This document shows positions 1 to 7,829 of a stretch of DNA of 64,000 bases, piece by piece (position 1 is the first letter of the stretch; each line of letters starts with the position of its first letter). A program made the position numbers and the translations under genes. The notes below the pieces were generated by a model. That model was given only the letters and a program-made list of their open reading frames with translations, did no database searches and had not been told where the DNA came from. The stretch is from a bacterium. Lineage in GTDB: Bacteria; Planctomycetota; UBA1135; UBA2386. Location: the NCBI GenBank assembly GCA_030432695.1, contig JAUILN010000013.1, positions 1-64,000 of the forward strand, given 5' to 3'.

Positions 1-126
1 GCGCGCGCTGGCGCGCGCGGGGAACCAGATCCACACCGCAGAGCGGGGATCAGGAATCAGAAGCAGGCGGGCTCAGGAGCCGCGGGCGATGATCGGAATC
101 CCGCGGATTCTGGTGATCGTCGACAC

Positions 127-281
127 CGGCCCTGAACGGCCTCATGCTCGGCGCTCCGCGGCCGGAATCGCGGGGTGGCGTTCGCTGCGAGCGGCCGAGC
201 TTGCCGCGCTCGGCGCAGTCGGGTAGCCGTTAGTTGCTTCGCTTGCCGGCCTGTCCTTCCCCGCTCCCTTCGCGATCGGCG
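127..281 (-). repeat. 3' tail of transposase copy 1
   Basis: This non-coding stretch follows the stop of transposase copy 1 (minus strand) and recurs after copies 2, 3 and 4. It is nearly identical to the tail of copy 3 (about 5071-5221). It holds a hairpin at 194-214, GCCGAGC-N7-GCTCGGC, conserved in slightly altered form in the other tails. The hairpin could be a terminator, a transposition end or a recombination site; nothing here decides which. I recognise no gene in bases 1-126, which contain only a GC-rich alternating run at 1-20. Confidence 0.7.
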
Positions 282-1371
282 TCAAGCCGCGCGTTCGTAG
301 TGCCGCAGCAGCCCACCGAGGCGCTCGGTCACGTTCACGTCGCCGTTCCCGATTCTTGGTGGTCCAGCGATCGGCTCGTTGCCGATGCCCTGATGTGGCC
401 GCTCGGCGTTGTAGTGCTGGACGTACTCGCGGACCGCCCTGCGCAGGTGTCCTTCACCGAGTAGCACGAGTCGGTCCAGGCACTCGCGCTTGATCGATCC
501 GACGAAGCGTTCGGCGATCGCGTTCATGTTCGGGGCCTGGAGCGCGGTGGTCACCGGTGCCACGCCGGCGTCGTCGAGGATGCGGCGAAACTGCTCGGTG
601 AACTTCGAGTCGCGATCCAAGATCAGGTGGCGCTTTGCCCGCAGGAAGCCATCGACCGGATCGGTCAGGTTCCGTGCGACCTGTGCCATGAAGCGCCCGT
701 CCGGGTTCGTGGTGATGCCTGCAGCGGGGACCCGGCCGAGCATGCACGGCCGGGCGCGTCTCGACCGCGCGCGTGGCGTGATCGATGACGAACAGCACGT
801 AGTGCGTGACGAGGCCGCGCGTGGTCCAGGCCTCGGCGGAGAAGAAGTCGGTCGCCGCGATCGCGTTGGCGTGGGCGCGCAGGAACGCGCTCCAGTTCGT
901 CGGCCGTTCCGGGCTCGGAGGCACACCGTGCTGCTTCAGCGTCTTCGCGATCGTCGACCGCGCGACCGAGTGGCCAAGCTTCTTCAGCTCGCCCTGGATG
1001 CGGCAGTAGCCCCAGCTCGGGTTGGTCTCCGCCATGCCGACGATCAGCTCGCGGATCGCCTTCATGAGGCCAGGTCTGCCGGTCCGCTTGCCCTGGTGCG
1101 TCCACTTCGCCGCGATCAGCCGACGGTGCCAGCGCAGGATGGTGTCGGGTGTGACGAGGGTGGCAACCTGGGCGAGGAGGCTGCGGCCGAGCACGACTCC
1201 CTTCGCGGCGAGTCGTCGCCGCTGGGCGTCGGTCAGGCGGAGCGGGCGATTTCCGAGCTGCTCGCGGAGGACTCGGTTCTCCTCCTTCAGATACTCGATC
1301 GCGGCAGCCTGCTCGCGCTGGACCCAGCCGGCGACGGCGAGGAGGAGAAGGCGCAGTGGTGCGATGGTCAC
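282..1371 (-). pseudogene. DDE (rve) transposase, copy 1, frameshifted
   Basis: The N-terminal two thirds (GTG start at 1371) matches the intact copy at 3110-4165: conserved start APLRLLLLAVAGW, coiled-coil-like KEENRVLREQL, HTH region, and first catalytic Asp in ATDFFSAE. The C-terminal third, with LDRDSKF and AERFVGSIKRE, continues in another frame. Compared with the intact copy there are about 34 extra bases near 723-768, including a palindrome at 731-754, and this breaks the frame. The GTG lies 20 nt after the abiEii stop (1392), on the same strand, with no sequence upstream of the GTG shared with the other copies. Confidence 0.85.
731..754. repeat. Palindromic insertion in transposase copy 1
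   Basis: CCCGGCC (731-737) and GGCCGGG (748-754) form a perfect 7-bp stem around a 10-nt loop. It lies inside the roughly 34 bases that copy 1 has in excess over copy 2 between the conserved DHATRAV and GITTN codons. It may be a small hairpin insertion; no second copy was noticed in the window. Confidence 0.55.
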
Positions 1372-1391
1372 GAAGGCTGGTTCGACCTGTC

Positions 1392-2306
1392 TCAGTCGGA
1401 GCTCGTCGGCTCCCAGCCGCGTTCACGAGGGTTCCACTTCGCATCGGCCCTCGTCGTGCTCAAGACCGGGTCCGCGAAACCGATGACCTCGTCGAGCAGG
1501 TCCCTAAAGGCGGGCGGGGTCGTGCCTTCCAGGCGAAGTCGTCGCCTCCACGCTGCCCATCGCGGTTGTGCGATCGTTGCGAAGCCCTCCAGGGCCGAGC
1601 TCAAGCTCTCCAGTCGCGTTCCGCGGTGGTCTGCAACGATCTCCAGGGAGCGGCGGAGTGGTGTGGATGTCAGTTCGTGATCCGCAGCAAGGGCCGCAAT
1701 GTCGACGAAATCGCGCCATCGGGTATTGGCGGTGCCTCTTTGGATTGCGGTGACGATCTTCTCTGCGAGCACCATCGCGATCGGTAGACCTGGAACGACC
1801 AGTGGCGGGCCTCCCAGTAGTCTCGGCAGCTCGATCCTCGCCGGACCCGGCCAGATCGGGTCGCCCACTGAGACGTCGACGTGGAAGTCGACGGTGGCCG
1901 AGGCGAGTCGGCATGGGACCATCACGCGGACCCCGCTGTAGACATCGCCCTCGCGGATGGTCTCTGCCGCGGTCTGCGCCGGAGTGAATTCCAGTCCGTC
2001 GTCTGCTTGGATCTCGAGGATCGAGTTCACGAGCACCCGGATGTGCTCAGGGTGGTTGCTGATCGAGCTTGCTGCCAGGTCCACGTCCTTGGTGGGGCGT
2101 CGAGCGTCGAACGCAGCGAGCAGTACGCCGCCCTTCAGGACCAGCTGTTCGGCGCGAGGCGAGATCGCGGAGCGAGCAAGGAAGCCCTCCAGTGCATAGA
2201 GCTGCAGGAGCTCCTCGGTAGGGCGGCCTCGCTGGGCTGCGAGCCGGCGGAGATCGAGGTAGGCCCTTCCGCCCGGAGTCTCGCGCGTCGGCTTCGGCCT
2301 GCTCAC
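1392..2306 (-). CDS. abiEii: AbiEii-type nucleotidyltransferase toxin
   Basis: Toxin half of an AbiE type IV toxin-antitoxin / abortive-infection pair. Known AbiEii proteins are DNA polymerase-beta-like nucleotidyltransferases that transfer nucleotides to RNA acceptors. Visible are motif I, LKGGVLLAAFDARRPTKDVD (about residues 58-77), with the GG...DxD arrangement of the metal site, and the downstream AEKIVTAIQRG...RWRDFVDIAAL stretch typical of motifs III-IV. At 304 residues it is of usual length and looks intact. It starts with GTG and overlaps the end of abiEi by 4 nt, implying translational coupling. The 3' neighbour, 20 nt away on the same strand, is transposase copy 1. Activity and phage resistance are inferred from the family. 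Confidence 0.85.
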   Translation of the reverse strand: MSRPKPTRETPGGRAYLDLRRLAAQRGRPTEELLQLYALEGFLARSAISPRAEQLVLKGGVLLAAFDARRPTKDVDLAASSISNHPEHIRVLVNSILEIQADDGLEFTPAQTAAETIREGDVYSGVRVMVPCRLASATVDFHVDVSVGDPIWPGPARIELPRLLGGPPLVVPGLPIAMVLAEKIVTAIQRGTANTRWRDFVDIAALAADHELTSTPLRRSLEIVADHRGTRLESLSSALEGFATIAQPRWAAWRRRLRLEGTTPPAFRDLLDEVIGFADPVLSTTRADAKWNPRERGWEPTSSD

Positions 2307-2881
2307 AGCAGCACTTCCAGGGCAGAGCGGATGGGCTTCTCCGCGGCGGGGAAGTGCCGGAGCAGGTCGAGGAGTGCTCGCGGTTCGCTGGACCGTCGCC
2401 GTATCCAGCGCCGCAGAGCCTCGATCGCCAGGTCCGGGCCGTAGAGATGACGGAGTCGGAAGGAGTCGATGATCGCACGGGGGGCCTCGTACAGCCCGAG
2501 GGCGCGGCCTTCGATCACCTCGAACGTCTCACGGCCGATCGAGAACGTCGTGGGGTCGAAGACGTGCCAGGCGACGGGGGCAGCGGTCTTCGCGGGTCGG
2601 ATCCCGCGCGGGATCGCGGCGTGGATCACGTCGGGGATCTCGTCGGTCAGTCCGTGTCGTGCGAGCGCGCTCGAGAGGTAGAGGGTGGCGTTCGGCGCGC
2701 GGATGGCGAGTTCGATCAGATCGGGGTCGCCGTCCGCGTCGCTCTTCATGAACACCCCGCGGCCGATCGACGTCAGAGTTCCGTCGTCGCGCCAGGCGTA
2801 GAGCTGGTGCTTGCTGATCCCTAGCTCGTCGGCTTCGGTCCGGGTGAAGGCCGTGGGGAGGTCCTGGATCGCGGTCGCCAT
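2303..2881 (-). CDS. abiEi: AbiEi-type antitoxin / transcriptional regulator
   Basis: Antitoxin partner of AbiEii. The 192-residue protein has the N-terminal winged-helix region expected of AbiEi (FTRTEADELGISKHQLYAW, about residues 13-31, then IGRGVFM) and the C-terminal AbiEi domain (YLSSALARHGLTDEIP, IPRG). In characterised AbiE systems this protein neutralises the toxin without direct binding and represses its own operon by binding inverted repeats in the promoter. A good promoter ends only a few bases before the ATG, so the mRNA is probably leaderless or nearly so. The gene overlaps abiEii by 4 nt. Confidence 0.85.
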   Translation of the reverse strand: MATAIQDLPTAFTRTEADELGISKHQLYAWRDDGTLTSIGRGVFMKSDADGDPDLIELAIRAPNATLYLSSALARHGLTDEIPDVIHAAIPRGIRPAKTAAPVAWHVFDPTTFSIGRETFEVIEGRALGLYEAPRAIIDSFRLRHLYGPDLAIEALRRWIRRRSSEPRALLDLLRHFPAAEKPIRSALEVLL

Positions 2882-2891
2882 GCCGGGACAA

Positions 2892-2920
2892 AGTGTAGAC
2901 AGGTAGTCGCTGGGTGTCCA
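2892..2920 (-). promoter_or_regulatory. Promoter of abiEi-abiEii
   Basis: On the minus strand TGGACA (2915-2920) and TACACT (2892-2897) are separated by exactly 17 nt, close to a sigma-70 consensus. Transcription would start near 2885, about 4-5 nt before the abiEi ATG at 2881, which predicts a nearly leaderless transcript. The upstream end is only 14 nt from the transposase tail at 2934, so the TA cassette begins where the neighbouring unit ends. Confidence 0.65.
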
Positions 2921-2933
2921 CGGCTTGTCCGCC

Positions 2934-3109
2934 GTGCTGTCCCAAAAAGTCGGCCGACCTCGCGCGGGCTCGTTCTTGGCGCTTTGGGGCCGTTCTCGCG
3001 GAGCAGACTTCTCGGGGATCGGCCAAGCTTGCCGCGCTCGGGGCAGTCCGGTAGCTGTCGGTAGCTTCGTTTGCCGGCCTGTCCTTCCCCGCTCCCTTCG
3101 CGGTCGGCA
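2934..3109 (-). repeat. 3' tail of transposase copy 2
   Basis: Non-coding tail after the intact transposase. Its distal end contains TGTCCCAAAAAGTCGG (about 2938-2953), also found with small changes at the distal end of the tail of copy 3 (about 5052-5065). This makes it a candidate terminus of the mobile unit. A hairpin region matching the other tails lies near 3025-3045. I found no inverted copy of this terminal sequence upstream of any transposase start. Confidence 0.6.
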
Positions 3110-4165
3110 TCAAGCCGCGCGTTCGTAGTGCCGCAGCAGTCCGCCCACGCGCTCGGTCACGTTCACTTCGCCGCCCCCGATCCTTGGTGGTCCAACGATC
3201 GGCTCGTTGCCGATGCCCTGGTGTGGGCGTTCGGCGTTGTAGTGCTGGATGTACTCGTCGACCGCCCTGCGGAGGTGTCCTTCACCGAGTAGCACGAGTC
3301 GGTCCAGGCACTCGCGCTTGATCGATCCGACGAAGCGTTCGGCGATCGCGTTCATGTTCGGGGCCTGGAGCGCGATGGTCACCGGCGCAACACCGGCGTC
3401 GTCGAGGATGCGGCGGAACTGCTCGGTGAACTTCGTGTCGCGGTCCAGGATCAAGTGGCGCTTGGTCCGCAGGAAACCGTCGACCGGATCGGTCAGGTTC
3501 CGCGCGACCTGCGCCATGAAGGGCCCGTCCGTGTTCGTTGTGATCCCGGCGATCGTGACCGCGCGCGTGGCGTGATCGATGACGAACAGCACGTAGTGCG
3601 TGACGAGGCCGCGCGTGGTCCAGACCTCGGCGGAGAAGAAGTCGGTCGCCGCGATCGCGTTGGCGTGCGCGCGCAGGAACGCGCTCCAGGTCGTTGGTCG
3701 TTCGGGGCTCGGCGGCACTCCGTGCTGCTTCAGGGTCTTCGCGATCGTCGACCGCGCCATCGAGTGTCCGAGCTTCTTCAGCTCGCCCTGGATGCGGCAG
3801 TAGCCCCAGCTCGGGTTGGTCTCCGCCATGCCGACGATCAGCGCGCGGATCGCCTTCATGAGGCCAGGTCTGCCGGTCCGCTTGCCCTGGTGCGTCCACT
3901 TCGCCGCGATCAGCCGACGGTGCCAACGCAGGATCGTGTCGGGAGTGACGAGGGTGGCAACCTGGGCGAGGAGGTTGCGGCCGAGCACGACTCCCTTCGC
4001 GGCGAGTCGTCGCCGTTGCGTATCGGTCAGGCGCTGGCGTCGACCGCCGAGCTGCTCGCGGAGGACTTGGTTCTCCTCCTTGAGGTAATCGATCGCGGCG
4101 GCCTGCTCGCGCTGGACCCAGCCGGCGACGGCGAGGAGGAGTAGGCGCAGAGGGGCGAAGGGCAC
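3110..4165 (-). CDS. DDE (rve-type) transposase/integrase, copy 2, intact
   Basis: The only complete member of the five-copy family, 351 residues. Order of parts: N-terminal hydrophobic and coiled-coil-like segment (APLRLLLLAVAGW, YLKEENQVLREQL), HTH-like region (LVTPDTILRWHRRLIAAKW), a GRPGLMKAIRALI...WGYCRIQGELKKLG segment, then a retroviral-integrase-like core with the three acidic residues in ATDFFSAE, LDRDTKF and AERFVGSIKRE, and a C-terminal YNAERPHQGIGN. The GTG at 4165 was chosen because copies 1, 2 and 5 are alike only from this codon on. An open frame extends upstream to 4447, but that part is the broken PIN toxin gene read through its frameshift. The gene starts 23 nt after the PIN stop codon. 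Confidence 0.85.
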   Translation of the reverse strand: MPFAPLRLLLLAVAGWVQREQAAAIDYLKEENQVLREQLGGRRQRLTDTQRRRLAAKGVVLGRNLLAQVATLVTPDTILRWHRRLIAAKWTHQGKRTGRPGLMKAIRALIVGMAETNPSWGYCRIQGELKKLGHSMARSTIAKTLKQHGVPPSPERPTTWSAFLRAHANAIAATDFFSAEVWTTRGLVTHYVLFVIDHATRAVTIAGITTNTDGPFMAQVARNLTDPVDGFLRTKRHLILDRDTKFTEQFRRILDDAGVAPVTIALQAPNMNAIAERFVGSIKRECLDRLVLLGEGHLRRAVDEYIQHYNAERPHQGIGNEPIVGPPRIGGGEVNVTERVGGLLRHYERAA

Positions 4166-4188
4166 GTGGTGGTGGGTGGCGGGCCTCG

Positions 4189-4447
4189 TTAGAGGAGCTT
4201 GCCAAACGCGCTCAGCCTCGACACGGCCTCCGGGAGTCGTTGTCGTGCGAGTGCGTCGAGGAACTCGTCGACGCTCCGGGGAGGATGACGCAAGGCTGCG
4301 CGTTGCTGCTTGGCTGCTTCGCACACCGTGGATCTCGTCCGTCCAGCGGGCGCGGAACAGGTCCGTCATCGCCACGCGCATGAGCAGGTCGCGGAGCGGC
4401 GCAGGGTAGAGGACGCACGCGTCGAACAGCGCGGTGAACGTCGCCAT
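4189..4447 (-). pseudogene. PIN-domain toxin, internally deleted and frameshifted
   Basis: The first 40 codons read as a PIN-domain toxin N-terminus (FTALFDACVLYPAPLRDLL, with the first metal-binding Asp, then FRARWTDEIH). After that the frame is lost. In the +1 frame the C-terminus of the same family resumes, AAKQQRAALRHPP then SVDEFLDALARQRLPEAV, and ends in a TAA at 4189-4191. The middle, roughly 100 residues holding the remaining catalytic acids, is missing. The toxin must be inactive. The antitoxin gene lies just upstream (4491-4946) and the intact transposase 23 nt downstream. Confidence 0.8.
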
Positions 4448-4490
4448 GGGTCGCGGGTCTTGGGGCGATCTCAGTCGAGGGCGCGGGCGC

Positions 4491-4946
4491 TCAGTACCCC
4501 ATGTCGAGATCCTGCGCCTGGCGCGTCAGCTCATCCAGGGCCTCGTGCCGAGCGCCGTCCGTCCTCGCTTTGTATGCCATCAGATCGCGGAAGAGGACGC
4601 GCCGGTGGGTGCCGACCTTGTGGAACGGGATTCTCTGCTCGTCGAGCAGCTTCACGAGGAACGGGCGGGAGACGCCGAGGAGATCCGCTGCCTGCTGCGT
4701 GGTGAGCTGGGCATGGATCGGCATCAGGGTGACCGCGTTCCCCTCCGCCATCTGGGTCAGCAGGTGGACCAGGAGGCGGACGGCTGCGGCGGGGAGTTCC
4801 AGGGCCGGTTGGTTCGAGCCTTGGATCTTGATGCGGAGGTCCTGCGTGGCGAAGGGTGCGAGTTGCCTGCTGGACTCGCGAGCGAGTTCGATGTCGTGCT
4901 CGGACGGAGCGACGGGGTCGAGCTGGTGCGATGGCGCTGCAGACAT
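4491..4946 (-). CDS. Excisionase-type HTH antitoxin of the PIN pair
   Basis: A 151-residue protein with a MerR/excisionase-like DNA-binding segment near its middle (LTTQQAADLLGVSRPFLVKL, then DEQRIPFHKVGTHRRVLF). This is typical of antitoxins encoded directly upstream of PIN-domain toxins. The ATG at 4946 is preferred over the more upstream ATG at 5015 because GGGAGG lies 8 nt before it. It probably bound the toxin and repressed the operon. With the toxin destroyed it is now an orphan antitoxin or regulator. Confidence 0.75.
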   Translation of the reverse strand: MSAAPSHQLDPVAPSEHDIELARESSRQLAPFATQDLRIKIQGSNQPALELPAAAVRLLVHLLTQMAEGNAVTLMPIHAQLTTQQAADLLGVSRPFLVKLLDEQRIPFHKVGTHRRVLFRDLMAYKARTDGARHEALDELTRQAQDLDMGY

Positions 4947-4985
4947 GGTCGGTGCCTCCCGGAGTCGTCGACGACGCTGGAGGAG

Positions 4986-5015
4986 GTTATCGTGCAATCG
5001 AAACAATCGCAACAA
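4986..5015 (-). promoter_or_regulatory. Candidate promoter/operator of the HTH-PIN operon
   Basis: An AT-richer patch on the minus strand has TTGTTG (5010-5015) and GATAAC (4986-4991) 18 nt apart, about 40 nt upstream of the antitoxin ATG. It contains the imperfect repeat TTGCGATTG/TTTCGATTG, which could be an operator for the HTH antitoxin. It lies about 33 nt from the tail end of transposase copy 3. Confidence 0.4.
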
Positions 5016-5047
5016 GCGAAATATCTGCTCAGGAGACGAGGTGTGGC

Positions 5048-5221
5048 GTGCTGTCCGAAAAGTCGGCCGGCCCTGAACGGCCTCATGCTCGGCGCTCCGC
5101 GGCCGGAATCGCGGGGTGGCGTTCGCTGCGAACGGCCGAGCTTGTCGCGCTCGGCGCAGTCCGGTAGCCGTCAGTTGCTTCGTTTACCGGCCTGTTCCTT
5201 CCCCACTCCCTCCGCGATCGG
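5048..5221 (-). repeat. 3' tail of transposase copy 3
   Basis: Tail after copy 3. Most of it is nearly identical to the copy 1 tail; its distal end shares the CTGTCC-AAAAGTCGGCCG block with copy 2. A perfect stem, GCCGAGC/GCTCGGC, occupies 5135-5155. Confidence 0.6.
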
Positions 5222-5822
5222 CGTCAAGCCGCGCGTTCGTGTGCCGCAGCAGCCCACCGAGGCGCTCGGTCACGTTCACGTCGCCGGCCCCGATCCCTGG
5301 CGGTCCAGCGATCGGCTCGTTGCCGATGCCCTGATGTGGGCGCTCGGCGTTGTAGTGCTGGACGTACTCGCCGACCGCCCTACGTAGGTGTCCTTCACCG
5401 AGTAGCACGAGCCTGTCCAGGACCTCGCGCTTGATCGAGCCGACGAAGCGTTCGGCGATCGCGTTCATGATCGGAGCTTGGAACGTGGTGTTGACCGGTG
5501 CCACGCCGGCGTCGTCCTGGATGCGCTTGAACTGCTCGGTGAACTTCGTGTCGCGGTCCAGGATCAGGTGGCGCTTGGCCCGTAGAAAGCCGTCGACCGG
5601 GATCGGTCAGGTTCCGCGCGACCTCCGCCATGAAGCGGCTGTCCTGGTTGATGGTGATCCGGGAGATCGCGGCCGCGCGCGTGGCGTGGTCGATGACGAA
5701 CAGCACGTAGTGCGCGACGAGGCCGCGCGTCGTCCAGACCTCGGCAAAGGAGAAGTCGGTGGCCGCGATCGCGTCGGCGTGCGCGCGCAGGAACGCGTTC
5801 AAGGTCGTCGGCCGTTCGGGTC
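5184..5822 (-). pseudogene. DDE transposase relic, copy 3
   Basis: Only the integrase core remains, from about PERPTTLNAF to the C-terminus; the N-terminal ~170 residues are gone. One extra G in the ACCGGATCGGT segment near 5600 breaks the frame after RNLTDP, and a small deletion near the end changes the last residues and moves the stop. It carries ISRITINQDSRFMAEV where copies 1 and 2 have AGITTN-DG-FMAQV, a variant shared with copy 4, so two subfamilies exist. Confidence 0.8.
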
Positions 5823-5908
5823 GGTCGAGCAGCCGGGGGCCCAGATTCTTGCCCTTGGCTGTGTCGGCGTCATGGGGCGTTGGGGCAGTGGTCGAGAGCA
5901 ACCCTGCG

Positions 5909-7072
5909 ATGAAGCCCTATTTTCTCCGCATGAGTTTGCGATCCGTGGGACTGCTTGCCGCAGGGTGCTGCGTTCTTGGTGCCGGAGCTTGTGAGAGCCC
6001 GCCGGGCTTCCCTGTGAACCCTGGCGTGGAGTTGCCAGGCGCGGGGCGTCCCGTGTTGGTCGGCATGCTCATCGATTCCCGAGGAGAGCCGGTCGCGAAC
6101 GAGGTCACGACGCTCAACCGTTGGACCTCCTCGCATGACGGGGGCGATTCCTCCACGTTTGGCGGCGGGCTTGTGCTGACGGATGCGGACGGGTGGTTCC
6201 GTATGGACAGCTCGATACTGGACCCGTTGATACTTCCCGCTGACGGTCGCAGGGCTGTTGGCCTGACGGGCTCCGGCGATCGGATTGCCTACTACGATGC
6301 CCGCCGGGCCTTCGCCCCTGGGGTGCACTACATCGGGGACCTCTTGCTGTCGCATTCGAGAGATGCTCATGCGCTGCGCGTCTTGAGCGATGTGGACTTG
6401 CTTGGCCGGCTGGATGTCGTGATGAATCGTGGTAGCGGTGCCCGAGATGCGTGTCTTGTAGAGATGGCGCGACGCGGTGGGGCGGCCATGCGCGAACGTC
6501 TGGCAGGCCTGGAATCGGCGGGTCGCAGGCGGTGGCCGGAATCCGATTCGGATACGGCACTGATCACCGCCCGGAATCGAGCGGAACGGCTTGCTGATCC
6601 TCTTGTGATGGAGCTGAGCCCTGATCAGCCTCGGCGGGTCGAGTGCCCGGTGGGGGAGCTTCCCCGGGTTTCGATTGCGCTGGTCAATCGAGATCCGAAG
6701 GGGCGGAGCATTCGCTTCTGCCTGAAGAGTGAGGGCAGAGATCACGGTCTTGCCGTCGACTGCGAGCCGTCGGACGGAGTGCGTGATTCGTTCCAGGTCT
6801 TTCCGGTGCACCCTGGCGGCTTGTATCTGCGCGGGGACTCTTGGGAGATCGCCCCTGGCGAATCAGCCGCGCACGAAGTGCAATTGTCCTCGTACCTCGC
6901 GATCAACTCGCCGGGTCAGTACCGCGTTCGGCTGGCTTTCCGAACTGGAACATCGGAGATGGTGGAGGGGACATATGGGGCCGGTGGCTGGGAGTCCGTG
7001 AACAGGCTCACTCGCGGTGCGATCTTCATCTACTCCCCGTGGATCACACTCGACGTGCGCGCGAGGGACTGA
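5909..7072 (+). CDS. Secreted or lipid-anchored protein of unknown function
   Basis: A 387-residue protein with a basic N-terminus and hydrophobic segment (SVGLLAAGCCVLGAGAC), which suggests export; cysteines at its end could be lipidated but no perfect lipobox is present. Residues about 50-100 (GEPVANEVTTLNR ... LTDADGWFRMDSS) resemble carboxypeptidase-regulatory-like beta folds. The C-terminal third (YLRGDSWEIAPGESAAHEVQ ... PGQYRVRLAF) looks like a second beta-sandwich. ATG at 5909 gives the export signal; no strong ribosome site is visible. It lies on the plus strand between two transposase relics. Function unknown. Confidence 0.7.
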   Translation: MKPYFLRMSLRSVGLLAAGCCVLGAGACESPPGFPVNPGVELPGAGRPVLVGMLIDSRGEPVANEVTTLNRWTSSHDGGDSSTFGGGLVLTDADGWFRMDSSILDPLILPADGRRAVGLTGSGDRIAYYDARRAFAPGVHYIGDLLLSHSRDAHALRVLSDVDLLGRLDVVMNRGSGARDACLVEMARRGGAAMRERLAGLESAGRRRWPESDSDTALITARNRAERLADPLVMELSPDQPRRVECPVGELPRVSIALVNRDPKGRSIRFCLKSEGRDHGLAVDCEPSDGVRDSFQVFPVHPGGLYLRGDSWEIAPGESAAHEVQLSSYLAINSPGQYRVRLAFRTGTSEMVEGTYGAGGWESVNRLTRGAIFIYSPWITLDVRARD

Positions 7073-7109
7073 GGTCGGAGGGTGCTCTCATCATGGTCGG
7101 TCGACTCCG

Positions 7110-7232
7110 GGGCCTTCTTCGCGGAGTGACCTTCGCCACGGACGGTCGAGCTTGCCGCGCTCGGCGCAGTCCGGTAGCAGTCAGTTGCTTCGCATGCCGG
7201 CCTGTCCTTCCCCGCTTCCGTCGCGATCGGCG
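7110..7232 (-). repeat. 3' tail of transposase copy 4 (degenerate)
   Basis: Diverged tail, recognisable by the conserved CGAGCTTGCCGCGCTCGG core at about 7147-7164 and the following GTCCGGTAG block. The distal terminal block seen in copies 2 and 3 is not recognisable. Confidence 0.5.
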
Positions 7233-7722
7233 TCAAGCCGCCCACTCATAGCACTGCAGCAGTCCGCCGAAGCGCTCGGAGACGACCACGTCACCATTCC
7301 CGACCCTTGGTGATCCAGCGATCGACTCGTTGCCGATTTCCTGATGTGGGCGATCGGCGTTGTGGTGTTGGACGTAGTCGCCGACCGTCCTGTGCAGGTG
7401 CCCTTCACCGAGTGGTGCGAGCCCGTCCAGGCACTCGCGCTTGATCGAGCCGACGAAGCGTTCGGCGATCGCATTCATATTCGGAGCCTGGAGCGCGATG
7501 GTCACTGGTGCCACGCCGGCGTCGTCCATGAAGCGCTTGAACTGCTCGGTGAACTTCGTGTCGCGGTCCAGGATGAAGTGGCGCTTGGCCCGCAGGAATC
7601 CGTCGACCGGATCTCGGTCAGGTTCCGCACGACCTCCGCCATGAAGCGGCTGTCCTGGTTGATGGTGATCCGGGAGATCGCGGCCGCGCGCGTGGCGTGG
7701 TCGATGACGAACAGCACGCGAC
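7233..7722 (-). pseudogene. DDE transposase relic, copy 4
   Basis: Contains the end of the integrase core: VLFVIDHATRAA, ITINQDSRFMAEV, then after a frameshift APNMNAIAERFVGSIKREC and the C-terminus. Two extra bases in the same ACCGGATCGGT segment that is altered in copy 3 break the frame. The 5' side ends near 7722, where the frame runs into unrelated codons. More diverged than the other copies and of the copy 3 subfamily. Confidence 0.75.
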
Positions 7723-7829
7723 CGATCAGGGCGGTCTCGCCACGCTGGATGGCCTCGTCGAGCGCTGCTCGCTGCTTGCCGGTCGTCTGTCGAGAGCCGG
7801 GAGCCCGGTGACGCCCGTGACCGGGGGTT

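Noticed and set aside
3110..4447. A single 445-residue open frame on the minus strand
   Set aside because: Its first ~100 residues are the PIN toxin N-terminus and frameshifted PIN sequence; the transposase proper begins at GTG 4165. Annotated as two features.
7722..7829. KQRAALDEAIQRGETALIGR upstream of transposase copy 4 as an antitoxin fragment
   Set aside because: Faint likeness to ribbon-helix-helix antitoxins only; too short to support a fourth toxin-antitoxin link.
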